Source: Bradyrhizobium sp. (GTDB lineage Bacteria; Pseudomonadota; Alphaproteobacteria; Rhizobiales; Xanthobacteraceae). Taken from it: DNA of 42,191 nt. The notes beneath the pieces were generated by a model. The model did not search any database and was not told the DNA's origin. It saw only the letters and a program-made list of their open reading frames with translations. Below are positions 18,878 to 26,546 of this stretch, piece after piece (position 1 is the stretch's first letter; every line of letters starts with the position of its first letter). Both the position numbers and the translations under genes were made by a program. The stretch spans positions 1 through 42,191 of the forward strand of contig JAGXAF010000003.1 of assembly GCA_018971675.1 (NCBI GenBank), given 5' to 3'.

Positions 18878-18980
18878 AGCCCTCCCTCCTCCAAAATGTC
18901 CGCGAAGTCCGGGAACAATTCGCCCCGGCCGGCGTTGTGTCGACTCGCCGGGGACCCTCCCGCGGGGATAGTCGATTTCG

Positions 18981-20525
18981 CTGGATGAGGCACTTGTAAC
19001 GGTTGATGCCACGCCCCGCCGGGCGATTGGCCAGATCCTTCTGCTGGCGGCGGGACTTTTCGTGCTCGTCGCAATCAGCACGACCTCGGTTGTCCTCGTC
19101 AATCAGTCGCGCAAGGACAACGGTCGGGTGGTTCACACGGTCGAGGTGGAAAACCAGATGAACGCCCTGCTTCTGGAGCTCCGCCGCGCCGAAAGCGCCA
19201 CGCGCGGCTTTCTGCTCACGTCCGAACCTCGCTTTCGCGCCGAATATGAGACGGCGGCCGCGGCCGTGGTCGCCGACGTCGACAAGCTCAGGTCCCTGAT
19301 CGGCGACAATCCGGTTCAGATCGAGAATGTCAAACGGCTGCAGCAGCCGATAGAGGGCCTGCTCGGAGAATTCGCCCGGTCCATCGATTTCGCCAACCGC
19401 CATGATGCGCCTGGTGGCGTCGAAGTCATGCGCGAAGCCGATACCCACAATCTGGCCCAGCGAATGAACGACGTCGTCGAAAACATGCGGGCCGAAGAGG
19501 ATCGGTCGCTCGCACAACGCACCAGGACCGCGGACGGTACCCAGCAACTGGCATCGGTCGTGACCGTCGCAGGCTCGGGTCTCGTGATTGTGCTCGCCGC
19601 CATTTCGATCTGGCTGGTGCGGCGCTCGTCGCGCGCACGCGACGACGCCGAATCCCGGATGCGCGACAACAACCTCAATCTCGAAACCATGGTCGACGAA
19701 CGCACCGCTGATCTGCGCGAGGCCAATGACGAGATCCAACGCTTCGCCTATATCGTCAGCCACGATCTACGCTCGCCGCTGGTGAACATCATGGGTTTCA
19801 CCAGCGAACTTGAGCAGTTGCGTGGCGACATCTTCCGGCGGATCGCGACACTGGACCGTGCCGGCGCGGAAGCGCCGCTGATGCCAGCCGACGGCGACGA
19901 TGTCGAACCGCTGCTGGGAGGCGAAGACGGGCAGCTATCGCAGGACTTTGCCGAGGCGCTCGGCTTCATCAAATCGTCGATTGCCAAGATGGATCGCCTG
20001 ATCTCGGCGATCCTCAATCTGACCCGCGAGGGGCGGCGCCGGTTCGAGCCCGTGAAGATCGACATCCGGGAACTGATCGCAGGCATCGTCGCGACGGTGG
20101 CGCATCAGGCCGCCGAGGCGAAAGCAGAAATCCACATCGAACCGCTGCCGAGCATCGTCAGCGACCGGCTGGCGATCGAGCAGATCTTCTCCAACCTGAT
20201 CGACAACGCGCTCAAATATCTCAAACCGGGCGTTCCCGGCGACATCAGGGTGCGTGGCCGCACCAAGCTCGGCTTCGCGATCTTCGAGATCGCCGATAAC
20301 GGCCGCGGCATCGATCCCAGGGATCACCAGCGGATTTTCGACCTTTTCCGCCGCGCCGGCACCCAGGACAAACCTGGAGAAGGCATCGGGCTCGCCTATG
20401 TTCGCGCGCTGGTGCGCCGGCTTGGTGGCACCATGTCGGTGACGTCGGAACTGAACCGGGGAAGTACGTTCACGATCACGCTGCCCCTTGTGTGGGCGAC
20501 CACAAACCGGAACGGAGATTCATGA
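18981..20525 (+). CDS. CHASE3-type membrane sensor histidine kinase
   Basis: Two transmembrane segments flank a periplasmic CHASE3-like helical sensor (about 15-160 counted from GTG 19062; GVEVMREADTHNLAQRMNDVV). TM2 is at 163-187, followed by a coiled linker and a HisKA domain with His234 in AYIVSHDLRSPLVNIMGF. The HATPase has NLIDNALKYL (N box), DNGRGI, GEGIGLAYV. Start choice: GTG 19062 would cut off half of the first membrane helix. The same frame runs back to a TAG at 18969, giving LDEALVTVDATPRRAIGQIL before the helix, so CTG 18981 is given here; there is no in-frame ATG. The HisKA-to-HATPase linker is rather long (about 50 extra residues). It overlaps the next gene by four bases (ATGA). 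Confidence 0.85.
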   Translation: MDEALVTVDATPRRAIGQILLLAAGLFVLVAISTTSVVLVNQSRKDNGRVVHTVEVENQMNALLLELRRAESATRGFLLTSEPRFRAEYETAAAAVVADVDKLRSLIGDNPVQIENVKRLQQPIEGLLGEFARSIDFANRHDAPGGVEVMREADTHNLAQRMNDVVENMRAEEDRSLAQRTRTADGTQQLASVVTVAGSGLVIVLAAISIWLVRRSSRARDDAESRMRDNNLNLETMVDERTADLREANDEIQRFAYIVSHDLRSPLVNIMGFTSELEQLRGDIFRRIATLDRAGAEAPLMPADGDDVEPLLGGEDGQLSQDFAEALGFIKSSIAKMDRLISAILNLTREGRRRFEPVKIDIRELIAGIVATVAHQAAEAKAEIHIEPLPSIVSDRLAIEQIFSNLIDNALKYLKPGVPGDIRVRGRTKLGFAIFEIADNGRGIDPRDHQRIFDLFRRAGTQDKPGEGIGLAYVRALVRRLGGTMSVTSELNRGSTFTITLPLVWATTNRNGDS

Positions 20526-20953
20526 GCAAGCCAGTTACCATCGTCATGATCGAGGACGACGAGGGACACGCCCGCCTGATCGAGCGCAACATCCGCCGCT
20601 CTGGCGTCAACAACGATATCGTGCCGTTCACCAATGGCACCGAGGCGGTGAATTACCTGTTCGGCGCCGGCAGCCGCCACAAGGGCGACGCGCTGCTGAT
20701 CCTGCTCGATCTCAATCTGCCCGACATGACCGGCATCGACATCCTGCGGCGGGTCAAGGAGGACAGGCATCTGAAATGCGCGCCCGTGGTGGTGCTGACC
20801 ACGACGGACGATTCACAGGAGATCAAGCGCTGCTATGAACTCGGCTGCAACGTCTACATCACCAAGCCGGTGAACTACGAAAGCTTCGCCAACGCCATCC
20901 GTCAGCTTGGCCTGTTTTTCTCCGTCATCCAGGTTCCGCACGCCGCGCCATGA
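20522..20953 (+). CDS. Single-domain response regulator (Rcp1-like)
   Basis: A free receiver domain of 143 residues with no output domain; it passes phosphate between partners or binds a target protein. Acidic pocket IEDDEG at 10-15, phospho-acceptor Asp63 in LLDLNLPDMTG, Thr in VVVLTTTDD and Lys in VYITKPVNYE. The start ATG 20522 overlaps the stop of the histidine kinase gene and its own stop overlaps the next start, so translation is coupled. This kinase/receiver order resembles the Rcp1-type partners of phytochrome-like kinases, but the kinase here has CHASE3 instead of a photosensor. Confidence 0.93.
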   Translation: MSKPVTIVMIEDDEGHARLIERNIRRSGVNNDIVPFTNGTEAVNYLFGAGSRHKGDALLILLDLNLPDMTGIDILRRVKEDRHLKCAPVVVLTTTDDSQEIKRCYELGCNVYITKPVNYESFANAIRQLGLFFSVIQVPHAAP

Positions 20954-22041
20954 CCGCCCCCAGGCCCACCCTTCTGTATATCGACGACGACGCCGGGCTG
21001 GCGCGGCTGGTCGAGCGCGGCCTGACGCGAGCGGGCTTCCGCGTCGTCCATGCCGCCGACGGCCAGCACGGCCTCGAGCGATTGCAACAAGGCGGCATCG
21101 ACGTGGTGGCGCTGGACCAGTCCATGCCCGGTCTCGACGGCCTCGAAACCCTGGATCGCATTCTCGCGACCCCCCATGCGCCGCCGGTGGTGTTCGTCAC
21201 GGCATCGCAGGACTCCAAGATCGCCGTCACGGCGCTGAAGGCCGGCGCAGCCGACTATCTGGTCAAGGACGTCCAGGGCGACTTCATTCCGCTGCTGCAG
21301 GTCGCCGCCGACGGCGCAATCCGGCGGGCGCGGATCCAGAAGGCCCGTGACGACGCCGAGGCCGAGGTTCATGCCTCGCGTGACCGCTATGCCGCGCTTG
21401 CCGCCGAACGCGAGGTGCTGCTGCGCGAGGTCAATCATCGCGTCGGCAACAGCCTGCAGATCATCGCCTCGCTCCTGCATCTGCAGGCGAGTTCAAGCAC
21501 GCAGGACGACGTCAAGGCGGCGCTGACCAACGCCATGGGACGCGTTGCCGCGGTCGCGCAGGTGCACCGTCGACTCTACACCTCGCACGACCTCAAAAGC
21601 GTGCTGCTCAATCAGTATCTCGACGCCCTGCTCGAGGATCTCCGGCGCTCCGCCGAAGGCAACCGGATGTCGCGGCTGACGTTGGAAGCGGAGCAGATCG
21701 AGATCGATCCGGATCGCGCGGTGGCGATCGGCATTATCGTCAACGAACTGGTGATGAACGCGATCAAATACGCCTATCCCGATGGCGCCGGGCCAATCCA
21801 CGTCGATCTCCGCGCGCTTGGCAGCGATGTCATCCTGTCGATTTCCGACGACGGCGTCGGCCTCAACGCCAAGACCGATCCGCGCTCCACCGGGATGGGA
21901 CAGCGTATCGTGACGGCGATGGCGGGCAAACTCGAGGCCAGCGTCGAACGCGATCCCGCCCATGCCGGCACCCGGATCGTGCTGCGGTTCGATCGCATCC
22001 CCGCGCCGGCGACCAACCCCGAAAAGACAGCCGCGGGCTGA
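20950..22041 (+). CDS. Hybrid protein: receiver domain + HWE/HisKA_2-type histidine kinase
   Basis: The N-terminal receiver domain (about 7-120) has IDDDAG and phospho-acceptor Asp56 in VVALDQSMPGLDG. It is joined through a short coiled coil (120-155) to a HisKA_2 kinase: His163 in LLREVNHRVGNSLQIIASLL, N box IVNELVMNAIKYAYP, and DDGVG then GMGQRIVTAMAGKL. 363 residues, no membrane segment. Such receiver-kinases in alphaproteobacteria take a signal from an upstream kinase through their receiver part and often feed the general stress response or chemotaxis-like outputs. No PhyR, NepR or EcfG gene is visible here, so the output is unknown. Coupled to the gene before it by an ATGA overlap. Confidence 0.92.
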   Translation: MTAPRPTLLYIDDDAGLARLVERGLTRAGFRVVHAADGQHGLERLQQGGIDVVALDQSMPGLDGLETLDRILATPHAPPVVFVTASQDSKIAVTALKAGAADYLVKDVQGDFIPLLQVAADGAIRRARIQKARDDAEAEVHASRDRYAALAAEREVLLREVNHRVGNSLQIIASLLHLQASSSTQDDVKAALTNAMGRVAAVAQVHRRLYTSHDLKSVLLNQYLDALLEDLRRSAEGNRMSRLTLEAEQIEIDPDRAVAIGIIVNELVMNAIKYAYPDGAGPIHVDLRALGSDVILSISDDGVGLNAKTDPRSTGMGQRIVTAMAGKLEASVERDPAHAGTRIVLRFDRIPAPATNPEKTAAG

Positions 22042-22119
22042 CGCAGCTTTTGCCCTGGCGTATTTTCCCTCGTATGAACCGGACTCCCATTCGCCGGAAA
22101 ACACGATAGTCTCGCACGC

Positions 22120-22797
22120 ATGGCCTCGCACAACTCCGTCCCGTCTGAAATCACGCCCGAAGTGCTGCTGCGCGCCTACGCCTGCGGCATCTTTCCGATG
22201 GCCGAAAGCGCCGACGACCCGAGCCTGTTCTGGGTCGAGCCGGAAATGCGGGGCGTGATCCCGCTCGACGGCTTTCACGTGTCCTCACGGCTGGCGCGCA
22301 CCGTGCGCTCCGATGCCTTTACCGTCACCGTCGATACCGCGTTCAAGGCGATCATCGCCGGCTGCGCCTCGCCGCAGGAGGGGCGCGAGGACACCTGGAT
22401 CAACCAGCGAATCCGCGACCTCTATGTCGGACTCCACGAGCTCGGGCATTGCCACAGCGTCGAGGTTTGGCAGAACGACGATCTGGTCGGCGGGCTGTAT
22501 GGCGTCAATCTTGGCGGCGCCTTCTTCGGCGAAAGCATGTTTCACCGCGTCCGTGACACCTCGAAGGTGGCGCTGGTGCATCTGGTGGCACGGCTGATCG
22601 CGGGTGGATTCGTGCTGCTTGACACGCAATATGTCACCAGGCACTTGCGCAGTTTCGGCGCGGTTGAAGTCCCGCGGCAACGCTACGGCGTACTGCTCGA
22701 CCGGGCGATCGCCAAGAGCGCGGATTTCCGCAAATTGCCGGTCAATCGTCCGATCTGCGGCGCTGAAGCGCTCGGCATTATCGCCGAGCGCGGCTGA
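22120..22797 (+). CDS. aat: Leucyl/phenylalanyl-tRNA--protein transferase
   Basis: Adds Leu or Phe from aminoacyl-tRNA to proteins with N-terminal Arg or Lys, marking them for ClpAP (N-degron pathway). Family motifs in order: [82 protein letters not shown] and [23 protein letters not shown]. 225 residues, normal. In related genomes it is followed by a DUF2155 gene and an NDUFA12 gene; here DUF2155 is next (convergent), while NDUFA12 is 15 kb away. Confidence 0.97.
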   Translation: MASHNSVPSEITPEVLLRAYACGIFPMAESADDPSLFWVEPEMRGVIPLDGFHVSSRLARTVRSDAFTVTVDTAFKAIIAGCASPQEGREDTWINQRIRDLYVGLHELGHCHSVEVWQNDDLVGGLYGVNLGGAFFGESMFHRVRDTSKVALVHLVARLIAGGFVLLDTQYVTRHLRSFGAVEVPRQRYGVLLDRAIAKSADFRKLPVNRPICGAEALGIIAERG

Positions 22798-22808
22798 CTT
22801 TATTTAGA

Positions 22809-22855
22809 GGCATGATCTCTTCCGAAAACCGGTGACCACTTTTCGGGATCATGCC
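22809..22855. repeat. Palindromic dispersed repeat / bidirectional terminator between aat and DUF2155
   Basis: GGCATGATC (22809-22817) pairs with GATCATGCC (22847-22855), and CCGAAAA pairs with TTTTCGG further in, giving a long interrupted stem. The element is of the common Bradyrhizobium type (GCATGATC ... CCGAAAACCGGT ... TTTTCGGGATCATGC). It lies in the 62-base gap between two convergent genes, so it may stop transcription from both sides. Family recognition is from memory. Confidence 0.7.
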
Positions 22856-22859
22856 GGGC

Positions 22860-23798
22860 CTACTGCCGGAAAATCCCGAACAGCCCGCCGGGTTGCTGCG
22901 GCGGAGGTGGTGGCGGCGGCTGTTGCGTCTGCTGTTGTGGCGGTGGCGGCGGCGGTCGCGGGGCCTGCCTCGGCGCCGCACGCCTCGGCGGTGGAGGCGC
23001 CGCGACCGGCTTCGGCGCTTCGGGCGCTGCGGACACGACTGTGGTTTCCGGACCTTTGCAGTCGGTCAGCCAGATATCGTAGATCGGATGCTCGACCCCG
23101 TGCAGGCCGGGGCTCGCCGCGAACATCCAGCCGGAAAAGATGCGCTTCACCTCGCCCTGCAGCGTGATCTCGTCGACCTCGACAAAGGCGTCGGTATTGG
23201 CGGCTTCGGTCGCCGGCCGCGTATAGCAGGCGTCGGTCTTGACCCGCAGCGCGCCGAACTGAACGGTCTCGCCGATGTCCTCGTCGAAATTGATGATGCG
23301 CCCGGTAATCTTGTCGAGGCCGGAGAAGCTCGCCTTCTTGTTGATGATCTTCTGCGCCGGCGGTTCGGTGACAACCTCGTCGCCGGGCTGCAGTGGAGCC
23401 GGCGCCTGCGGCACGGCCTTGGACTGACGCTGTCCCGGCGGCGGGGCGGCGCCGGGCGGCGCGACTGCGATGCCCGGCGGGGTGTTCTGCGGAACCACCG
23501 TGGTGCCCGGCGGCGGCGCCAGCGGCTGCGACTGCACCGGGCCCGGCGGAGGCACGGACTGCACGGGCGGCTGACGGGTCGGCAGCAGCCTGCCCCGCGG
23601 CAGTTCCGGCACCACTTCCTCGTCGTCGGGCGCCTGCTGTTGATTGCCACGCGGAATATTGCCAGGCGGGCGCGGATTGGGCTCGGAAAAGATGTTGCCG
23701 ATCTGCGCGCGCGCCGGCGGCGCAAGCGTGATCGTCGAGGCGGCAAGCAGGGCCGCAAAGCCAGTGAGGGCAATGGTTCGAAGCATCTCGCGCGGCAT
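22860..23798 (-). CDS. DUF2155-domain secreted protein with Pro/Gln-rich tails
   Basis: Function unknown; conserved in alphaproteobacteria. Starts at ATG 23798 (MPREMLRTIALTGF; 23786 is also possible), then a signal peptide ending near PARAQ. Residues about 30-150 are proline-, glutamine- and glycine-rich and probably disordered. The DUF2155 core (about 155-250) has KASFSGLDKITGRIINFDED, FGALRVKTDACYTRP and EVKRIFSGWMFAASPGLHG then HPIYDIWLTDCK, with two cysteines that could pair in the periplasm. The last 60 residues are again Pro/Gln-rich with runs of P, ending GGLFGIFRQ. The tails are longer than usual for this domain. Confidence 0.85.
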   Translation of the reverse strand: MPREMLRTIALTGFAALLAASTITLAPPARAQIGNIFSEPNPRPPGNIPRGNQQQAPDDEEVVPELPRGRLLPTRQPPVQSVPPPGPVQSQPLAPPPGTTVVPQNTPPGIAVAPPGAAPPPGQRQSKAVPQAPAPLQPGDEVVTEPPAQKIINKKASFSGLDKITGRIINFDEDIGETVQFGALRVKTDACYTRPATEAANTDAFVEVDEITLQGEVKRIFSGWMFAASPGLHGVEHPIYDIWLTDCKGPETTVVSAAPEAPKPVAAPPPPRRAAPRQAPRPPPPPPQQQTQQPPPPPPPQQPGGLFGIFRQ

Positions 23799-24214
23799 TA
23801 AGAGGCGAATCGGGCTGACGCCATTGTACAATCTATGAGCCACCCACAGGCCATCGGGTTAACACGCCGAATACGGCGGGGAAAGGGCGACTTCCCGCGC
23901 GCCGCCGCCCCACTCCCCGTCTGGCGAACCCTCCCGGCACGCGGAATGGCGCGCGGAACAAGGCCGTTCGGGCACATCAGGCGCGGCCCTCATCATCAAA
24001 ACCGAATGCGCGCGTATTGTCGCAGTCGAGGTCGACAGGTCGCGACAAGGCTTGGCCGGGCTCGCCGAGGCGCTGGTCATCGCCGCCGATGTCATCGGGT
24101 ACGTCTGCACCGTGGACGGCGGCTGGCCCGTAGCCTAGGCTCATCCTCGGGGCCGACCGGCTTTGCATCGCCCGTCCATGACTAATCCTGAATTATCGAG
24201 AGGCCTTTTCCGTC
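23799..24214. other. Gap between the DUF2155 gene and the esterase gene, start of the accessory block
   Basis: About 415 bases without an intact gene. Its right half carries a dehydrogenase remnant (23955-24138). The left half (23799-23950) should contain the promoter of the DUF2155 gene; no clear -35/-10 pair stands out. No tRNA, integrase or direct repeat was seen that would mark an insertion junction. Confidence 0.5.
23955..24138 (+). pseudogene. Remnant of a short-chain dehydrogenase/reductase (internally deleted)
   Basis: One frame reads GAALIIKTECARIVAVEVDR, similar to the first Rossmann beta-alpha-beta of SDR enzymes (AlllAkEGArVvavDvdr). After a few residues it passes into ADVIGYVCTVDGGWPVA and a TAG, which is like the SDR C-terminus (yvtG..l.VDGGwpv). 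The catalytic middle (Asn-Ser-Tyr-Lys) and the glycine-rich start are missing, so this looks like an SDR gene that lost most of its centre. There is no start codon. The match is by eye on short segments, hence modest confidence. Confidence 0.45.
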
Positions 24215-25162
24215 ATGCCCGTCGTGCTCGATCCCGATGCCGCCGCGGTCTTCAAGGCATTCCGGGACGCCGGCCGGCCGCCATACGAAACGTTGACGCC
24301 GGCCGAAGCACGCGCGTTGTATCTGCAGAGCCGCCTCGTCACCAATCCCGAGCCGCCGGAACTGAAATCGGTGCAGCCGCTTTCGATCCCCTCGCCCTCC
24401 GGCGCGATCCCCGCGCGGATCTGCACGCCGACAAAACTGCGACAGGCTGGCGGCCTTGCGCCCTGCCTGGTGTTCTTCCACGGCGGCGGCTGGATGATTG
24501 GAGATCTGGATACGCACGACGTGGTGTGCCGCAAGCTCGCGCATGAGGGCGAGCTGATCGTGATCTCCGTCGACTATCGTCGCGCGCCCGAGCATAAATT
24601 CCCCGCCGCCGTCGAGGACGCGATCGTGGCAACCAAATGGATCGCCCGCAATGCCGGACAACTCGGGATCGATGCGTCGCGGCTGGCGGTCGGCGGCGAC
24701 AGTGCCGGCGGCAATCTCGCCGCTGTGGTTTCACTCGCGGCGCGCGACGGCAACGGCCCCGATCTTGCGGGCCAGGTGCTGATCTACCCGGCCACCGATT
24801 TTGCATTGACGCATCCCTCGCACAGCGACCCCGGGACCAGCATCCTGCTCACCCACACCGTCGTAAAGTGGTTTCGCGATCACTATCTGAACGATCTTGC
24901 CGATGGACGGGACTGGCGCGCCTCGCCGGCTCGCGCCAGGTCGCTGGCCGGCCTGCCGCCAACCTATGTACTGACTGCCGGCGCCGATCCCCTGCACGAC
25001 GAAGGGAACGAATACGCCGCACGGCTCAAGGATGCCGGCGTCGCCGTGACCACCAGAACATTCCCGGGCCAGTTTCACGGCTTCTTCACCATGGGCAAAT
25101 TGCTGCCACAGGCCAATGTCGCGGCCAGCGAAATCGCGGGCTGGCTGAAAGCATTGAACTGA
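24215..25162 (+). CDS. Alpha/beta-hydrolase, hormone-sensitive-lipase (family IV) esterase
   Basis: Serine esterase acting on short- to medium-chain esters, probably cytoplasmic (no signal peptide). The oxyanion motif HGGGW is in LVFFHGGGWMIGDLDTHD, the nucleophile Ser in GGDSAGGNLAA, the acid in GADPLHDEG and the catalytic His in FPGQFHGFF. The N-terminal cap helix region (1-50) is as in family IV. 315 residues, normal. An antiporter gene follows after 33 bases on the same strand. It is preceded by a dehydrogenase remnant; together they may be what is left of a catabolic cluster. The substrate is unknown. Confidence 0.93.
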   Translation: MPVVLDPDAAAVFKAFRDAGRPPYETLTPAEARALYLQSRLVTNPEPPELKSVQPLSIPSPSGAIPARICTPTKLRQAGGLAPCLVFFHGGGWMIGDLDTHDVVCRKLAHEGELIVISVDYRRAPEHKFPAAVEDAIVATKWIARNAGQLGIDASRLAVGGDSAGGNLAAVVSLAARDGNGPDLAGQVLIYPATDFALTHPSHSDPGTSILLTHTVVKWFRDHYLNDLADGRDWRASPARARSLAGLPPTYVLTAGADPLHDEGNEYAARLKDAGVAVTTRTFPGQFHGFFTMGKLLPQANVAASEIAGWLKALN

Positions 25163-25195
25163 CATACCGGCCGCTGCAAACGGATCGAACGCAAA

Positions 25196-26440
25196 TTGGA
25201 AACGTCAGCCGCCATCGAGATCGCCCGGCATACCTTGCTGTCGTGCGGCCTCATTCTGGCTGTCGGCACCATCGCCGGCCTGCTGGCGCAAAAGATCCGG
25301 GTACCAGATGTCGCGGTGTTTCTGGTGGCCGGGATCGCCCTTGGCCCGCAGGTCTCCGGGCTGATCGACATCCAGGCGGGCTCTCCCTTGAACGAGATCG
25401 TCCTGCTGTTTGGCGCCAGCTACATCCTGTTCGACGGCGGCGCGTCGATGCGATTTGGCGTATTGAAGCAGGTCTGGATCACTATCGTCGTGATAGCGAC
25501 CGCAGGTGTGCTGATTACCGCCGGAATTGTCAGCCTTGCCGCCCATTACATCCTCGGCATTCCCCTGATCGTCGCGCTGTTGCTGGGCACGACCCTGGCC
25601 TCGACTGATCCGGCCACGCTGATCCCGATCTTCCGCCAGGTGCGCATTCGCGACCGGCTGGCACAAACGGTGATGAGCGAATCTGCTTTCAACGATGCGG
25701 TGGGAGCCATCCTCACCTTCACCGTGCTGGCGGCCGCGACAGGCAGCGGCCAGTTTTCGATGGCGCACGCGATCGCCGATCTCGTCCGGCAATCCGTCAT
25801 CGGCATCGTCGCCGGCGCGGCTTTCGGTTATCTCGCCGCGCTGCTGATCGCCCATCAAAGATGGGGCTTCCTTGCCCAGTATGCTCCGGTCGTCACGCTG
25901 GCAGCGGTGATCGGCACTTATTTCGCGGCCGATGGACTTGCGGCCAGCGGCTTCATGGCGGTGTTCGTGGCCGGCATCGTACTCGGCAACAAGGAGGCTT
26001 TCGGCTTCAGGATGGGTCAGGACGAATTGCAAAAGCTCGACGATTTCGTGCTGACCACCTGCTTTATCCTGCGCCTGTTCATTTTCATGTTGCTCGGCGT
26101 GCAGGTCGATTTCGCGCTGATCGGCCAATACTGGCTCACGGGCGCCGCTATCGCCGCCGTGCTGATGCTGGTCGCGCGTCCGGCGACAGTATTCGTTTGC
26201 GCCCCGCCCGACTACCGCGCGCGCTGGAGCTTTCGCGAGATGCTGTTCATGTGCTGGACCCGCGAGACCGGCATCATCCCGGCGGCGCTGGCGGGCCTGC
26301 TGTCAGGCATGAACGCGCCCGGCGCCGAGATGATCGAATCCATCACCTTCATCACCATCCTGATGACGATCCTGATCCAGGCGCCGACGACGGAGTGGCT
26401 CGGACGCAAGCTTGGACTGATGCAACCCGGCGAAAGCTGA
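25196..26440 (+). CDS. Cation:proton antiporter, CPA1 type (NhaP-like)
   Basis: Integral inner-membrane exchanger of Na+ or K+ for H+. About 11-12 hydrophobic segments from residue 8 to 400. STDPATLIPIFRQVRIRDRL and SESAFNDAVGAILTF carry the acidic transport-site residues of the CPA1 group (the ND pair). No cytoplasmic TrkA/RCK or cyclic-nucleotide domain; 414 residues. The start is TTG at 25196; no ATG is near the beginning of the first membrane segment. It lies 33 bases after the esterase stop. The ion specificity is not readable from sequence. Confidence 0.88.
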   Translation: METSAAIEIARHTLLSCGLILAVGTIAGLLAQKIRVPDVAVFLVAGIALGPQVSGLIDIQAGSPLNEIVLLFGASYILFDGGASMRFGVLKQVWITIVVIATAGVLITAGIVSLAAHYILGIPLIVALLLGTTLASTDPATLIPIFRQVRIRDRLAQTVMSESAFNDAVGAILTFTVLAAATGSGQFSMAHAIADLVRQSVIGIVAGAAFGYLAALLIAHQRWGFLAQYAPVVTLAAVIGTYFAADGLAASGFMAVFVAGIVLGNKEAFGFRMGQDELQKLDDFVLTTCFILRLFIFMLLGVQVDFALIGQYWLTGAAIAAVLMLVARPATVFVCAPPDYRARWSFREMLFMCWTRETGIIPAALAGLLSGMNAPGAEMIESITFITILMTILIQAPTTEWLGRKLGLMQPGES

Positions 26441-26546
26441 GACATCTCATCGCGAACGATCCCTCCTGTGTTTTCAGGAAAGCTGCGATCCGACGTTCCC
26501 ACAATCAAAAATTAGATTCGACTTTCTCGCAATCTTGGATTGATCA
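26441..26546 (+). promoter_or_regulatory. Presumed promoter region of the ferritin-like/LodA-like gene set
   Basis: This 106-base gap is noticeably more AT-rich than the genes around it. It holds a small perfect inverted repeat CAATC-TTG-GATTG (about 26530-26542) immediately before the ATG at 26547. No convincing -35/-10 pair was found. All genes from here to 37240 run in one direction with only a 16-base gap or overlaps between them, so this is the likely main promoter. Confidence 0.35.
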
